From contig NZ_LNTY01000034.1 of NCBI RefSeq assembly GCF_001559595.1, positions 772,074 through 836,073 of the forward strand: 64,000 bases of DNA. The letters run 5' to 3'. The notes under the pieces were generated by a model, which was not told the DNA's origin, did not search any database, and worked only from the letters and a program-made list of their open reading frames with translations. This document shows, one piece after another, positions 18,895 through 29,243 of this stretch. The stretch's first letter is position 1, and each line of letters begins with the position of its first letter. The position numbers were made by a program, and so were the translations under genes. The stretch comes from Enterovibrio coralii (lineage in GTDB: Bacteria; Pseudomonadota; Gammaproteobacteria; Enterobacterales; Vibrionaceae).

Positions 18895-18958
18895 GAAAAT
18901 TCCTCAACATCCGTTTGAGTTATTTGAGTTTGTTTTATGAACTCTAATCAATCATCTT

Positions 18959-18982
18959 GGACATGTAAACATCTGGACGGCT
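18959..18982. promoter_or_regulatory. candidate MetJ (met box) operator of metE
   Basis: Three adjacent 8-base units compared with AGACGTCT: GGACATGT (5/8), AAACATCT (6/8), GGACGGCT (6/8). They end 17 bases before the metE start. Tandem, imperfect met boxes are the normal form of MetJ operators. Binding is inferred. Confidence 0.55.
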
Positions 18983-18999
18983 AAATTTGGAGGGGAAGC

Positions 19000-21270
19000 A
19001 TGGCCACTACACATATTTTGGGATACCCACGTATTGGTAATAAACGGGAACTGAAGTTTGCACTCGAACAATATTGGCAGGGTGATTTAAGCCAACAAGG
19101 TTTGTTGGATGTCGGTGCAACCATTCGTCATCACAACTGGAATGTACAAGCTGACGCCGGTCTGTCGTTTGTAACCGTTGGTGACTTTGCTTGGTATGAC
19201 CAAGTGCTTCAAACCAGCTTAACCTTGGGTCATATTCCCAAGCGTCACCGCAGCGGACATCCGGATTTAGATACCTTGTTCCGCATTGCGCGTGGTAAAG
19301 CACCCACTGGTTGCGCTTGTGCCGCATCGGACATGACTAAGTGGTTTAACACGAACTACCACTACATTGTTCCTGAGTTTTCAAAGGACGACGAGTTTAA
19401 GCTCTGTTGGAATCAGCTTTTTGAAGAAGTGAACGAGGCGCAGAAAGCGGGACACAAAGTGAAACCTGTTCTTCTTGGCCCTATCTCTTACCTCTATCTG
19501 GGTAAAGAAAAAGAAGCAGGATTTAGCCGCTTGGATCTTCTTCCTCGCCTCCTCTCTGTCTATCAGAAGATCCTCGGTAAGCTGAAAGCTCAAGGTGTGG
19601 AATGGGTACAAATTGACGAGCCTATTTTGGCGTTGGAATTGGCTCCTGAGTGGCGCAATGCATACAAACTGGCTTATCAAGTGATTGGCGGTGATGTGAA
19701 GCTGTTGCTAACGACCTACTTCGAGTCTGTTGAACATCAACTGGATGTGATTACCGGTTTAAACGTTAATGGTCTTCATGTCGACCTCAGTGCTGGCCCG
19801 GAACAACTGGGTGCCGTGGTTGAAGCCATTCCGTCTGATTGGACATTGTCACTGGGTGTGATCAACGGTCGAAATGTCTGGAAATCAAACTTGGGCAAAT
19901 GGGTGAGTGAACTCGGTGATGTCGCGTCGAAGTTCGGTGACCGACTCTGGGTTTCTAGCAGCTGTTCATTGCTGCATACGCCAGTGGACCTCGATTTAGA
20001 AACGTCGCTTGATGAAGAAGTGAAGTCATGGTTGGCATTTGCCAAGCAGAAAGTCAGCGAAGTTGTTCTGCTTTCTGATGCTCTCTCGGGTAAAGAATCT
20101 GCTGTGGAAAGCGCCAAAGTCTACAGCGAGGCTGTGTTGGCAAGAGCATCAAGCTCGCGTGTTAACAAGCCTGAAGTGCAAGCTCGCCAGAATGCGATTA
20201 CTGATGCGCTCGCAGAACGTGATGCGCCATATGCATCGCGTGCAGAAGCACAACAGGCTTCACTGTCTCTGCCAGTGTTTCCAACCACAACCATTGGCTC
20301 ATTCCCACAAACGGGAGAGATCCGCCAGCAACGTCGCGCACTGAAATCAGGTGAGCTTTCAGAGGTCGATTATGTGTCGGCGATGCAAGAACACATCAAA
20401 GATGCTATCGAGCGTCAGGAGAAGCTGGGTCTGGATGTTTTGGTTCACGGTGAGCCAGAGCGAAATGACATGGTGGAATACTTTGCTGAGAACCTCGATG
20501 GATTTGCTGTCTCACGTTTCGGTTGGGTACAAAGTTACGGCAGCCGTTGTGTGAAACCGGCCATCATCACAGGTGATATTTCCAGAGAGGCACCGATTAC
20601 TGTGGGTTGGGCAACCTATGCACAAAGTCTGTCTGACAAGCCAGTAAAAGGTATGCTAACTGGGCCTGTGACCATCTTAGGTTGGACATTCCCACGTGAA
20701 GATTTGTCGCGAAAAGACATTGCGGAGCAAATTGCGCTGGCGTTGCGTGATGAAGTGGCAGATCTGCAAGAGGCTGGTATTAAGGTCATTCAAATCGATG
20801 AGCCTGCTATTCGCGAAGGTATGCCATTGAAAGCGAGTGAGTGGAAAACCTATCTCGATTGGGCCGTACGTGCGTTTAAGGTGTCAGCAGCAAGTGCGAA
20901 ACCAGAAACACAAATCCACACCCATATGTGTTACAGCGAATTCAATGACATTATCGATTCAGTGGCGGCACTGGATGCCGATGTCATTACCATTGAAACG
21001 TCTCGTTCGGACATGGAATTGCTGCAAGCGTTTGAAGAGTTTTCATACCCGAACGAAATCGGTCCGGGTGTGTACGACATCCATTCTCCTAACATTCCAA
21101 GTGTAGAAAGCATTGTTGGTTTGCTGGAGAAGGCGCGTAAGACCATCCCTGATGAGCGTCTTTGGGTTAACCCGGATTGTGGCTTGAAAACCCGCTCCTG
21201 GGTAGAGGTTGAAGCCGCACTGACCAGTCTGGTAGACGCAGCGAAAACACTGCGAGAAACCGTTAACTAA
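19000..21270 (+). CDS. metE: cobalamin-independent methionine synthase MetE
   Basis: 756 residues. Transfers a methyl group from 5-methyltetrahydrofolate (polyglutamate) to homocysteine, the last step of methionine synthesis, without B12. N-terminal barrel starts [19 protein letters not shown]; the C-terminal catalytic barrel carries the zinc ligands: His and Cys of HTHMCYSEF, Glu of [12 protein letters not shown] and Cys of [12 protein letters not shown] 19000 follows GGAGGGG. Divergent metR and met boxes upstream point to MetR activation and MetJ repression. Intact, in contrast with metR. Confidence 0.98.
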   Translation: MATTHILGYPRIGNKRELKFALEQYWQGDLSQQGLLDVGATIRHHNWNVQADAGLSFVTVGDFAWYDQVLQTSLTLGHIPKRHRSGHPDLDTLFRIARGKAPTGCACAASDMTKWFNTNYHYIVPEFSKDDEFKLCWNQLFEEVNEAQKAGHKVKPVLLGPISYLYLGKEKEAGFSRLDLLPRLLSVYQKILGKLKAQGVEWVQIDEPILALELAPEWRNAYKLAYQVIGGDVKLLLTTYFESVEHQLDVITGLNVNGLHVDLSAGPEQLGAVVEAIPSDWTLSLGVINGRNVWKSNLGKWVSELGDVASKFGDRLWVSSSCSLLHTPVDLDLETSLDEEVKSWLAFAKQKVSEVVLLSDALSGKESAVESAKVYSEAVLARASSSRVNKPEVQARQNAITDALAERDAPYASRAEAQQASLSLPVFPTTTIGSFPQTGEIRQQRRALKSGELSEVDYVSAMQEHIKDAIERQEKLGLDVLVHGEPERNDMVEYFAENLDGFAVSRFGWVQSYGSRCVKPAIITGDISREAPITVGWATYAQSLSDKPVKGMLTGPVTILGWTFPREDLSRKDIAEQIALALRDEVADLQEAGIKVIQIDEPAIREGMPLKASEWKTYLDWAVRAFKVSAASAKPETQIHTHMCYSEFNDIIDSVAALDADVITIETSRSDMELLQAFEEFSYPNEIGPGVYDIHSPNIPSVESIVGLLEKARKTIPDERLWVNPDCGLKTRSWVEVEAALTSLVDAAKTLRETVN

Positions 21271-21302
21271 AACGCCAAATTCGGTACATTCCGGTTAGAA
21301 AC

Positions 21303-21360
21303 CAAGGCCTTTGCAACTCACTGAGAGGATTGCTCTAAGTGACTGCAAAGGTCTGTTTTC
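21303..21360 (+). terminator. probable metE terminator
   Basis: Long stem GGCCTTTGCA..CTCACT with AGTGACTGCAAAGGTC, followed by TGTTTTCT. Confidence 0.65.
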
Positions 21361-21418
21361 TGGCGGTATCTCAAAATATGTCCAACAATTAGTTAACATA
21401 TTTTGAAGGTGTAGTTTG

Positions 21419-23021
21419 ATGGCAAGACGCGTTTTATATTCAACGATTGTAACAGTTCTCGTCGGGCTGTTTTTTTCGTTCCTTGCCGCCGTCTCTCTAT
21501 ATCAGTCAGAAAAACAATCAGTTGCGCACGAAGTTCAAAAAGACGTGGAGAACGCGGCACTGTCTCTCGGTAGAGAATTGAACATTGCGATTGAGCTTCT
21601 CTATGCCCTTCGAAACCAACTCACTGCCAGCGATGAAGTCAATGAAGAAACTTTCGTGACATTCGCTGAAAGCATCATGGACAGACACCCCAACATTCGC
21701 TCAATGGAATGGGCGGAAGTGGTTGATAGTCGTGATCGAGACTTATATGAAGCAGAAGCGGCACTTGAGTTTGCGTTGTTTGAAATCGTTGAACTTAGTG
21801 ACACCGGCGACCTTGTGAAAGCGCAAAACCGTGCGCGCTACTTTCCTGTCAAATACATCACGCCATATGAAGACAATCAAAACGTCTTAGGTTTTGACTT
21901 GGCTTCTCGTGCGACGATGAAGGGTGCATTGGAAATGAGCTGGTATCGCGGTGTGCCAATTGCGACACCAGCGATACGTCTGAAAAGGGAATACGAGGAC
22001 TTAAGCGGTTTTCTGATGTTGTTGCCTGTCTTCCATGGTGAGCCTGAAACGGATGCGGACAGAGAAGATGCGTTGCGAGGCTTTCTGCTGGCACTTTTCG
22101 ACGTTAAAGATATTTTCCAGCTTGCGATTAACAATACGGTGAAAGAGTCCATTAATCTGTCGTTGCTGGACATGGGCTGAATGCCAACAATCAGGTGATT
22201 TACCAAAGTACGGTGGATTTGTCTGAGCCGCCCAACATGATGTTGTCATACACCTCTGAGCCTATTTATTTCGCAGGCAGAGAGTGGGTGTTACAAGGTG
22301 CGCCGTCAGCGGACTATGTAAATAGCCGCATGAGCATTTTCCCTCACATGATTTTCTTTGTTGGCGTGGTGATTTTTACGCTACTTGCTTATCTCATATA
22401 CATCCTTCAGCACCGCGCGCTGAGCGTGCAAAAACGTGTTGATGCAAAAACCCGAGAGCTTCGAGAAGCCAACAAAAAATTGGAGAAGATGTCGAAGAGC
22501 GACGGTTTGACAGGGTACTACAACCGAGATTATTTCGAGATGAGTGTGCAGAGTGAAGTGGGCAGAGCACACCGCGATCGAATTCCTATCAGTCTACTCA
22601 TTGTCGAGATCGACAATATGTCTCGTTACAACGCGAAACATGGGCGCGTGGCGGGTGACAAGATCATCAGGCTGGTGGGGCAAGCGGTCGGAGACACGCT
22701 GAAAAGGCCAAGTGATTTACTCGCGAGATACGGCGGTGAAACCTTCGCGATTCTACTGCCAAATACACGTGATGGTGCGCCAATGGCAGATATCTGCATT
22801 AAGCCGTTCAAGCCTTGAAATTGCCGTTTGATAAAGAGGCAGGTGGCAACATGATTTCCATCAGCGTGGGCGGCGTGACGGTCTCGAACAGTGAAAATGT
22901 CGATGCTTCTAAGCTGATTGCTTACGCGGAAATTGCGCTGAGTAAGGCGATTGCGCTGGGGCGTAACCAAGCAAATTGGATTTATGCGCCAGAAAAAAAT
23001 CAGCCTCAAGAAAGAGGCTGA
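21419..23021 (+). pseudogene. CHASE-like sensor with degenerate GGDEF domain, two one-base deletions
   Basis: From ATG 21419 (AAGGTG 8 bases upstream) an N-terminal membrane helix is followed by a periplasmic domain of CHASE type (IRSMEWAEVVDSRDRDLYE; RYFPVKYITPYEDNQNVLGFD). One base is missing near 22177 (GGC-CTG), then come a second membrane helix (MIFFVGVVIFTLLAYLIYIL), a coiled linker and a GGDEF domain; another base is missing near 22802 (ATT-AAA-GCC). Repaired length about 534 residues, ending at TGA 23019-23021. The signature is GGETF instead of GGDEF, so cyclase activity is doubtful, though the RxxD site (RPSD) is kept: possibly a cyclic di-GMP receptor. Confidence 0.82.
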
Positions 23022-23026
23022 TTTAG
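22996..23026. terminator. bidirectional terminator overlapping the GGDEF gene stop
   Basis: AAATCAGCCTC, AAGAAA, GAGGCTGATTT between convergent genes; the stop codon lies in the right arm. Confidence 0.75.
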
Positions 23027-23046
23027 AAAACAAGAGGGAGGGTTAC

Positions 23047-23493
23047 TTAGTTAACCCAATCACGCAGTTGGAAGCTCAGCGTGTGTTCGCCGTTTTGCAG
23101 TTCCAGCGTTTGTTTCTCCAGCGTCACTTCGCTCCAGTTACCCAGAACGTTAGTCATTACGCCTTCCACAGCCATTGCTGGCTCTGGACACGCCATCATG
23201 GTCGTTGCCATGTTGTCGATGCGGAACTGGCCGTCTTTCAGCTCAGCTTGACCAAAGTAACGGTTACAACCCGCGTGACCATTCGCAGTGAATGATTCGC
23301 CGATTTCCAAATTAGGTGCAGCAAAGCCTTCTGGTAGGTTCAGCGGTTGACCATCAATGCTAACCAGCGTCCAGTTATGGTGTTGCATGTTAGCTTGAGA
23401 CACTTCCATTGAGTCACCCATTAGAGACGAGCCGGTTGAACAGCCTGCCAGAATTGCTGGAGCGACCAGCATTGCGATTGCCATCTTTTTCAT
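23047..23493 (-). CDS. META-domain (HslJ-like) lipoprotein
   Basis: 148 residues from ATG 23493 (TGGAG 7 bases upstream). Lipoprotein signal with lipobox LAGC (MKKMAIAMLVAPAILAGCS), so anchored by a modified Cys. The rest is a META domain: HNWTLVSIDGQPL, NGHAGCNRYFGQ, ATTMMACPEPAMAVE. E. coli HslJ, of this family, is a heat-inducible outer-membrane protein tied to novobiocin resistance; the molecular role is unknown. Confidence 0.88.
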   Translation of the reverse strand: MKKMAIAMLVAPAILAGCSTGSSLMGDSMEVSQANMQHHNWTLVSIDGQPLNLPEGFAAPNLEIGESFTANGHAGCNRYFGQAELKDGQFRIDNMATTMMACPEPAMAVEGVMTNVLGNWSEVTLEKQTLELQNGEHTLSFQLRDWVN

Positions 23494-23844
23494 CTTGTAC
23501 TCCAGATTTATGAGTCGGTCGACACACATTTCAGTTTGTAGGAATGCACCGAATACTGTGGCCGATATCTAAATGACATTGTAGTTGAGGATGGGTTCCC
23601 TAGCGTCCCACCAAAAAACTTCCGTCATTATTCGTATTCTAAAGAACGACGCAAGTCAGAATATGGTCAACCTCATCATTTTACGTCGAAAATTGTTCGA
23701 ATTATGGGCGGACATACCATTTGATGTTGGTGAATTGAGCAAATCAGGAAGAATTGAATAAAAAAGCCCCCTATCGAGATAGGGGGCAAGTGTTACCATC
23801 GCATAAATTTAATTATTGTTGGAATTCGTTTCGGGACGATTCGA
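23494..23844. other. intergenic region between META gene and pst operon
   Basis: About 350 bases. It holds the META gene 5' region on the left and the pst terminator at 23759-23787 on the right. No open frame or RNA structure beyond that was recognised. Confidence 0.5.
23759..23787 (-). terminator. pst operon terminator
   Basis: Read on the minus strand: GCCCCCTAT stem, short loop, ATAGGGGGC, then TTTTTT, 58 bases after the repaired pstB stop. Confidence 0.85.
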
Positions 23845-24608
23845 TTAACCGAAGTCACCGTTTACATAACCGCGGGTACGATCATCGCGCGGGTTAGCAA
23901 AGATATTGCTGTCTCATCATGCTCAACCAGTTCACCCATCAGGAAGAAGGCAGTGCGGTCAGAAATACGACGTGCTTGTTGCATTGAGTGCGTAACGATG
24001 ACGATGGTGTAGTTCTTCTTCAACTCTTCCATCAGGTCTTCGATTTTCTTGGTCGCGATTGGGTCAAGTGCTGATGTTGGTTCATCCATCAGAATAACTT
24101 CAGGTTCCATCGCGATAGTGCGAGCGATACACAGACGTTGTTGTTGACCACCAGATAGACCGAAAGCATGTTGCTTCAGGCGGTCCTTAACTTCATCCCA
24201 AAGTGCTGCACCGCGCAGACTTTTTTCAACCACTTGGTCCAGTGTTTTCTTGTCAGTGACACCTTGAGCACGCAGGCCGTAAGCCACGTTGTCATAGATG
24301 CTCATTGGGAACGGGTTTGGCTTTTGGAAAACCATGCCTACTTTGATGCGCAGGTTAGATACGTCGATGTTGCCGTAGACGTTCTCGTTGTCCAGTTCCA
24401 GACGACCGTCAATTTTTACGCCTTCAATCAAGTCGTTCATGCGGTTCAAACAGCGCAGCAGGGTAGACTTACCACAACCAGAAGGACCAATCAGTGCAGT
24501 TACTTTCTTGCTAGGGATCGGCAGGTTAATGTTTTTTAGTGCGTGGTTCGCGCCGTTTCCGTAGTAAAGGTTCAGGTTTTCAATTTCAAATTTGTTTGCA
24601 GTCAACAT
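23845..24608 (-). pseudogene. pstB: phosphate ABC transporter ATPase PstB, one-base deletion near the end
   Basis: ATPase of the high-affinity phosphate importer. Walker [11 protein letters not shown]-loop [12 protein letters not shown], signature [16 protein letters not shown], Walker [13 protein letters not shown] and the switch His (VIVTHSM) are all present. One base is missing near 23907; repaired, the C-terminus reads [12 protein letters not shown] to GYVNGDFG with stop at 23845-23847 (254 residues). Read literally it ends at 23862 with a foreign tail ([13 protein letters not shown]). All catalytic parts precede the shift. Last gene of pstSCAB; no phoU follows. Confidence 0.93.
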
Positions 24609-24625
24609 TGTATTCTCTCCCGGGC

Positions 24626-25470
24626 TCAGTAAGTGGCTTTGCTAAATTTGCTGGCGATAATCTTGGTCAGCATGTTGATGAGTAGCACAACAACAATCAG
24701 TACAGTGGCGGTGGCGTAGGCCTGATTCCACTCGTGAACTGTGTAGAGCTCCTGGGTTAATTTATAAAGGTGTACGGTCAGGGTTCGGCCAGAGTCCATA
24801 ACGCTCTCTGGGATACGCGCAACCATACCTGCAGTTAGAAATACCGGTGCAGATTCGCCGATTACACGACCCACACTCAGAATGATTGAGGTCACGATGC
24901 CTGGCATTGCTGCTGGAAGGATCAGCTTCCAAATCGTGTAAATTTTTGATGCGCCCAGACCGTATGAACCTTCGCGGTAGGTCTGTGGTACAGCCATCAG
25001 GGCTTCTTCAGTCGTACGGATAATCACTGGCAGAATCAGGATACTCAGCGTCAGTGCACCTGACAGAATCGAGAAGCCAAGACCCAGTACCGCAACGAAG
25101 AAGGTCATACCGAACAGACCGAAAATAATCGAAGGAATACCTGCCAGAGATTCAGTACAGAAGCGAATCACTTTAACCAGTTTGCTGCCTACCTTGCGTA
25201 TTCTGTCAGGTAGATAGCCGTCATAATGCCAATAGGGGCCGCGATTGAGATGGAAGCGATAACCATGTAGATGGTTGAAACAATCATCGGCCAGATGCCT
25301 GATTCCTCACCAATTCGCGTGTAGTTGCTGGTGATGAAAGACCAGTTTACGTATTGCAGACCATTGCTCAGGATGTACCAAATAATCCAGAACAGGAAAC
25401 CAACGGTCAGACCAGCTGCAACCCATACGGTCGCCAGAGAAATCTTGTCTTTAAGTTGACGTGAAAGCAT
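24626..25470 (-). pseudogene. pstA: phosphate ABC transporter permease PstA, one-base deletion
   Basis: Membrane subunit of the Pst system. The first frame (ATG 25470) gives two membrane segments and ends ...AIYLTEYAR; one G is missing near 25193 (AGG-GTA-GGC), after which the second frame reads VGSKLVKVIRFCTESLAGIPS and the permease-ATPase coupling loop (EEALMAVPQTYREGSYGLGA). Repaired length 281 residues, typical of PstA. Only 5 bases separate it from pstC. Confidence 0.92.
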
Positions 25471-25475
25471 CGTAA

Positions 25476-26387
25476 TTACCTCGCTTTTTCACGATTCAGG
25501 TAAAGCAGGGCAGCGTTCAGTACCATGATGAAGACCAACAGAACGATACCAGTGGCATACAGTGCACTTGCGTGAACACCTGATGCGTAGGACATTTCAA
25601 GCGCTATGTTTGCTGTCAGCGTTCGGGCTGATTCCAGCAGGCCATTTGGCATCGCAGGGGCGTTACCCATTACCATGATGATTGCCATGGTTTCACCCAG
25701 TGCACGAGCAATACCCAGAATGACACCAGTCATGATGCCTGAGCGTGCAGCTGGAACGAGCAGCTTAAAGGTGGTGAACATTTGTGATGCACCCAGTGCC
25801 AGAGAGCCTTCTTTGTAAGCTTTTGGTACTGCGCGCAGTGAAGTTTCTGATACTGCAATAACGGTTGGAAGAATCATTACTGCCAGTACGATGATACCTG
25901 CAAGCAGTGTGTTACCTGCCGGTACGTTAAATACGTCTTGAATCAGTGGGACGATGATAACCAGGCCGAAGAAGCCGTAAACCACTGATGGGATACCTGC
26001 CAGTAGCTCAACAGCTGGGCGGATGATGTTCGCTAACCATTTCGGTGCGATTTCAGCGATAAAAATTGCGGTCAGTACGGCAACTGGCACACCCAATGCA
26101 ACTGCGCCAGCGGTTGATGCCAGAGAGGCAACAATCATTGGAGCAATACCGTAAAGTGCTGGTGGAAGCCACTCAGACCCAGCGACGATGCCTGTTACAC
26201 CGGCTTCTTTAATCGCTGGCATACCTTCTAGGAAGATGAAGTAGCCAATGGTTGCTAGAGAAAGCACGCCAAGAATTGCTGCTGTCAGAAATAGAGTGCG
26301 GAAGATATCTTCACGCCAGTCGCGTTTTTGGCGACGACTCAAACTGCGTGCTGGCAGCTCAATGGTTTGTTCGTTTGCGATGGTCAT
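25476..26387 (-). CDS. pstC: phosphate ABC transporter permease PstC
   Basis: 303 residues, six membrane helices, with the inner-membrane permease EAA loop (ETSLRAVPKAYKEGSLALGA). A charged N-terminal stretch (SLSRRQKRDWREDIFR) precedes helix 1. Pairs with PstA to form the phosphate channel energised by PstB. No break seen in the reading frame. Confidence 0.95.
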   Translation of the reverse strand: MTIANEQTIELPARSLSRRQKRDWREDIFRTLFLTAAILGVLSLATIGYFIFLEGMPAIKEAGVTGIVAGSEWLPPALYGIAPMIVASLASTAGAVALGVPVAVLTAIFIAEIAPKWLANIIRPAVELLAGIPSVVYGFFGLVIIVPLIQDVFNVPAGNTLLAGIIVLAVMILPTVIAVSETSLRAVPKAYKEGSLALGASQMFTTFKLLVPAARSGIMTGVILGIARALGETMAIIMVMGNAPAMPNGLLESARTLTANIALEMSYASGVHASALYATGIVLLVFIMVLNAALLYLNREKAR

Positions 26388-26401
26388 TTCTCACTCCTTA
26401 T

Positions 26402-26458
26402 TGCCAATATCTGGCAGGGAGGTTTTCCTTAAAAGAGGCCTGACTAACTGCGTCAGGC
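26402..26458 (-). promoter_or_regulatory. two hairpins between pstS and pstC
   Basis: TGCCA/TGGCA (26402-26416) and GCCTGAC/GTCAGGC (26438-26458). Neither has a T run, so they look like processing or stability elements that could raise PstS over PstCAB; this is an inference from position. Confidence 0.5.
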
Positions 26459-26475
26459 AAGGTATTCAGTTAGAC

Positions 26476-27297
26476 TTACTTAACAGGTACATAACCTTGT
26501 TTTGAAACAATTTTCTGGCCGTCAGTTGATACTACCCAGTCCAGGAACTCGTTCGCTGCAGAAGAAGGTTTGCCTTCTTTGCTCAGTACTAGGAATGGAC
26601 GTGCCACTTTGTAGTCGCCAGCCGCTACTGCTTCAGAAGAAGGTTCAACGCCGTTAACTTTCAGAGGTTTTAGAGATTCGTCGATAGAACCCAGAGAGAT
26701 GTAGCCGATAGCGAATGGGTTGTTTGCAACGATAGTTTTCACTACACCGTTACCGTTACCCACTTGAGCGCGTTGAGAGATTGCAGATACCGTTGTGCCG
26801 TTGATTTTGCGCTTCAGGCCCATGATGTCTTCGAATGCGCCACGAGTGCCTGATGCAGTGTCACGTGTTACAACAACCACAGGTTTGTTCTCGCCACCCA
26901 CTTCAGACCAGTTCTTCACTTCACCGCGGTAGATTTTTGCGATTTGTTCGATAGTTAGGTCTTCCAGTGTGTTCGCGTTGTTTACTACAACTGCGATACC
27001 GTCACGTGCAATCACTGTTTCTTTCAATGCTGGCTCTTTCTCAGACTCTTTCAGGTCGCGAGATGCCATGCCGAACATTGATGTGCCGTTTTTAGCTGCC
27101 TTAACACCAGCAGAAGATCCTGTACCTTGAACTTCGATAAAGGTACCGGTGTGTTGGTTTTGATAAGTCTCTGCAAGAACTTCCATGACTTCTGTTACAG
27201 AGGTAGAGCCAGATACTGTGATGGTTTCTTGAGCAGAAGCTGTGTTAGCTACCAGAGCACCCGCCATACATAGAGCAGTAAAAACTTTTGATTTCAT
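26476..27297 (-). CDS. pstS: phosphate-binding protein PstS
   Basis: 273 residues with a Sec signal peptide (cleavage after ANTASA) and no lipobox, so a soluble periplasmic binding protein. Phosphate-binding segments: TVSGSTSVTEV, GTGSSAGVKAA, and TASGTRGAFEDI. First gene of pstSCAB; an array of PhoB-type half-sites lies 63-135 bases upstream. The short PstS type (about 270 residues) and the absence of phoU fit the second pst system known in vibrios. Confidence 0.95.
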   Translation of the reverse strand: MKSKVFTALCMAGALVANTASAQETITVSGSTSVTEVMEVLAETYQNQHTGTFIEVQGTGSSAGVKAAKNGTSMFGMASRDLKESEKEPALKETVIARDGIAVVVNNANTLEDLTIEQIAKIYRGEVKNWSEVGGENKPVVVVTRDTASGTRGAFEDIMGLKRKINGTTVSAISQRAQVGNGNGVVKTIVANNPFAIGYISLGSIDESLKPLKVNGVEPSSEAVAAGDYKVARPFLVLSKEGKPSSAANEFLDWVVSTDGQKIVSKQGYVPVK

Positions 27298-27359
27298 TGT
27301 AACTTTCCTTAATCGTTGCCTTTCTCGAAGGAGTTGTTTGAATCAACGATGGCAACTTT

Positions 27360-27432
27360 AGGTAAGTTATATGACAGTCATGTTTCAGTTAATTGAAGCA
27401 TTCATGACGAGATAAAGTAACTTTGATGACAC
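27360..27432 (-). promoter_or_regulatory. PhoB (Pho box) operator array upstream of pstS
   Basis: On the minus strand, seven 7-base units start exactly 11 bases apart, from upstream to downstream: GTGTCAT, GTTACTT, TCGTCAT, GCTTCAA, CTGAAAC, CTGTCAT, CTTACCT. The consensus half-site is CTGTCAT; three units match 5-7 of 7 and the CTGTCAT at 27371-27377 is perfect. Direct repeats on an 11-base period are the hallmark of PhoB binding. The weaker units may be occupied cooperatively. Confidence 0.7.
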
Positions 27433-27495
27433 GGTTGTATCAAAAATAGACAGGTATATATTCTGCTGATTATTTATTGGGCGGGATTTATGGCT

Positions 27496-29114
27496 TTAGT
27501 TTTGGCTGGCAACACGGTGGTTAATCATGTGAACATCGCGAAGCCAAGTGTCAGCTTGCGCCAAGTTCATCGGTCTGCCGTACCAAAATCCTTGTATCTT
27601 GTCGCAGCCAATCGACATCAGGTATTGGCCCAATGCTTCGGTTTCTACACCCTCAGCAACGACTGAGCATTCTAGGCTATGAGCAAGGTAAATCGTTGAT
27701 CTTACAATGGCTTCATGGTTGCTGCTGTAGAGCAAATCTGTCACGAAGCTGCGGTCAATTTTGATTTCATCAATGGGCATGTTGCTCAAAATTGACAGGG
27801 ATGAGAACCCAGTTCCAAAATCATCGATACTCAAGGACACACCGAGTTTCTTGATCTTCTCCAACACGGTTTGCGCCTTCTTCGGGTTCTGCATCATGCT
27901 GGTTTCGGTGATCTCTAATGTGAGTTGAGAAGGGTCAATGGTGTAGTCCTTTAACAACTGACTAAGGAAGGGTTCAAGGCTGTCATCTTCGATGTCTTTG
28001 ACCGACAGGTTCACTTGAACATGAGGAGACATCCCTTTTTCGGACCATTCGGCAAGCTGAGTAATGGTTTTCTTTAATACCCAACGTGTGATTTGTTGAA
28101 TAACGTTGGTCTGTTCAGCGATAGGGATGAACTCATCCGGGCTCACACTGCAGCCATTGCCAAGCGGCCAGCGGATCAGTACCTCAAATGTTGTCTTATG
28201 TGTTTTGTTGACGTTCAGCACTGGCTGAAAGTACAAATCGAAGTCCATGTTCTCCATCGCCACTTGTAGCATCTGAGCCAGTTCGACTTTGTCATAAAAC
28301 TGTCTGTAGGAGGCTGCTTCATAAACGGCGTAGGGCACTTGAATACGTTTGGCACTGTACATGGCGATTTCAGAACGTTTCAGAATGTCTTCGGCCGTGG
28401 CTCCGTGTTCTGGGTAGAGCGCAACACCTACTGTGCTGGTGAGATTCACATCGTGGTCATTAATCGTAAGCGGGTGATCCAGATAGGCTTGTATAGTTTC
28501 AATGTATTGGGTCACATTGGTTGTTTCGGGGCTTGTGATGATAAAGGTGAAACGATTTCCGCTCGTTCTAGCAAGGAAGATGTCTTGCTCAACGAATTCC
28601 CTTAAACGCTCCGAATATTGATAGAGCACGCTGTCTCCGGCCTGATGGCCGAAAATCTCATTGATGTGGTTGAAGTTGTTGATGTCTACCGTGGCGACAG
28701 CGAAACGCTGTTGTGTCGTTTCAAAATCCGAAATGTGCTGATTAATGGTTTGGAGCAAGAAGCGCCTATTTGGAAGTCCGGTCAGGCTATCGTGAGATTC
28801 ATTGTGGCGCTGTTGGAATTCAGCAAAAGCAATACGTTCCATGCTTTGTGATACCACGCTGAATATCATGACGCAGAAGATGCCCCCACCGAAAAAGACC
28901 ATGGAGACGATGAACTCAATCACGCTGACTTTCGGTGTCATGGCCATGTATGCCGTAAAAACGACATAGCCGAGAACAAAGCCGAGCATGACGGGAATGA
29001 AGCTGAGCGTCGAAGGGCGACGGTCTTTTTGATAAAGGGAGATAGAGGATCGTAAGGCGGATATCAGGCAAGCATGCCAAGGAGCACGAGGATTATTGAT
29101 ATCGATTTCAACAT
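27496..29114 (-). pseudogene. GGDEF-EAL cyclic di-GMP protein, one-base deletion near the start
   Basis: A long frame from 28989 codes 497 residues, but reading back, an ATG at 29114 starts MLKSISIILVLLGMLA and joins it if one C is restored near 29068; the repaired protein is about 539 residues with three N-terminal membrane helices. The GGDEF domain is degenerate (SGNRF), so not a cyclase. The EAL domain has FEVLIRW (EVL for EAL) yet keeps the N of VNLSV, LEITET, IDDFGTGFSSL, IKIDRSFV and AEGVET, so phosphodiesterase activity is likely. It lies head-on behind the pst promoter region, on the same strand. Confidence 0.85.
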
Positions 29115-29243
29115 CGTATTGCTATCAGCCCACGTCATGAAAAGAAAGTGGCTGTCATGCAGGGCATGGCAGCCGAGATATTCTTAAATGTAGCTGAGAA
29201 ATAGCAATGTTGAGAACAATGTCACTGTTCTAGCTAACAAGTG

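Noticed and set aside
18894..18906. MetR-like TGAA-N5-CTCA at the metR start
   Set aside because: One half is imperfect and it overlaps the metR start codon; too weak to call without footprint data.
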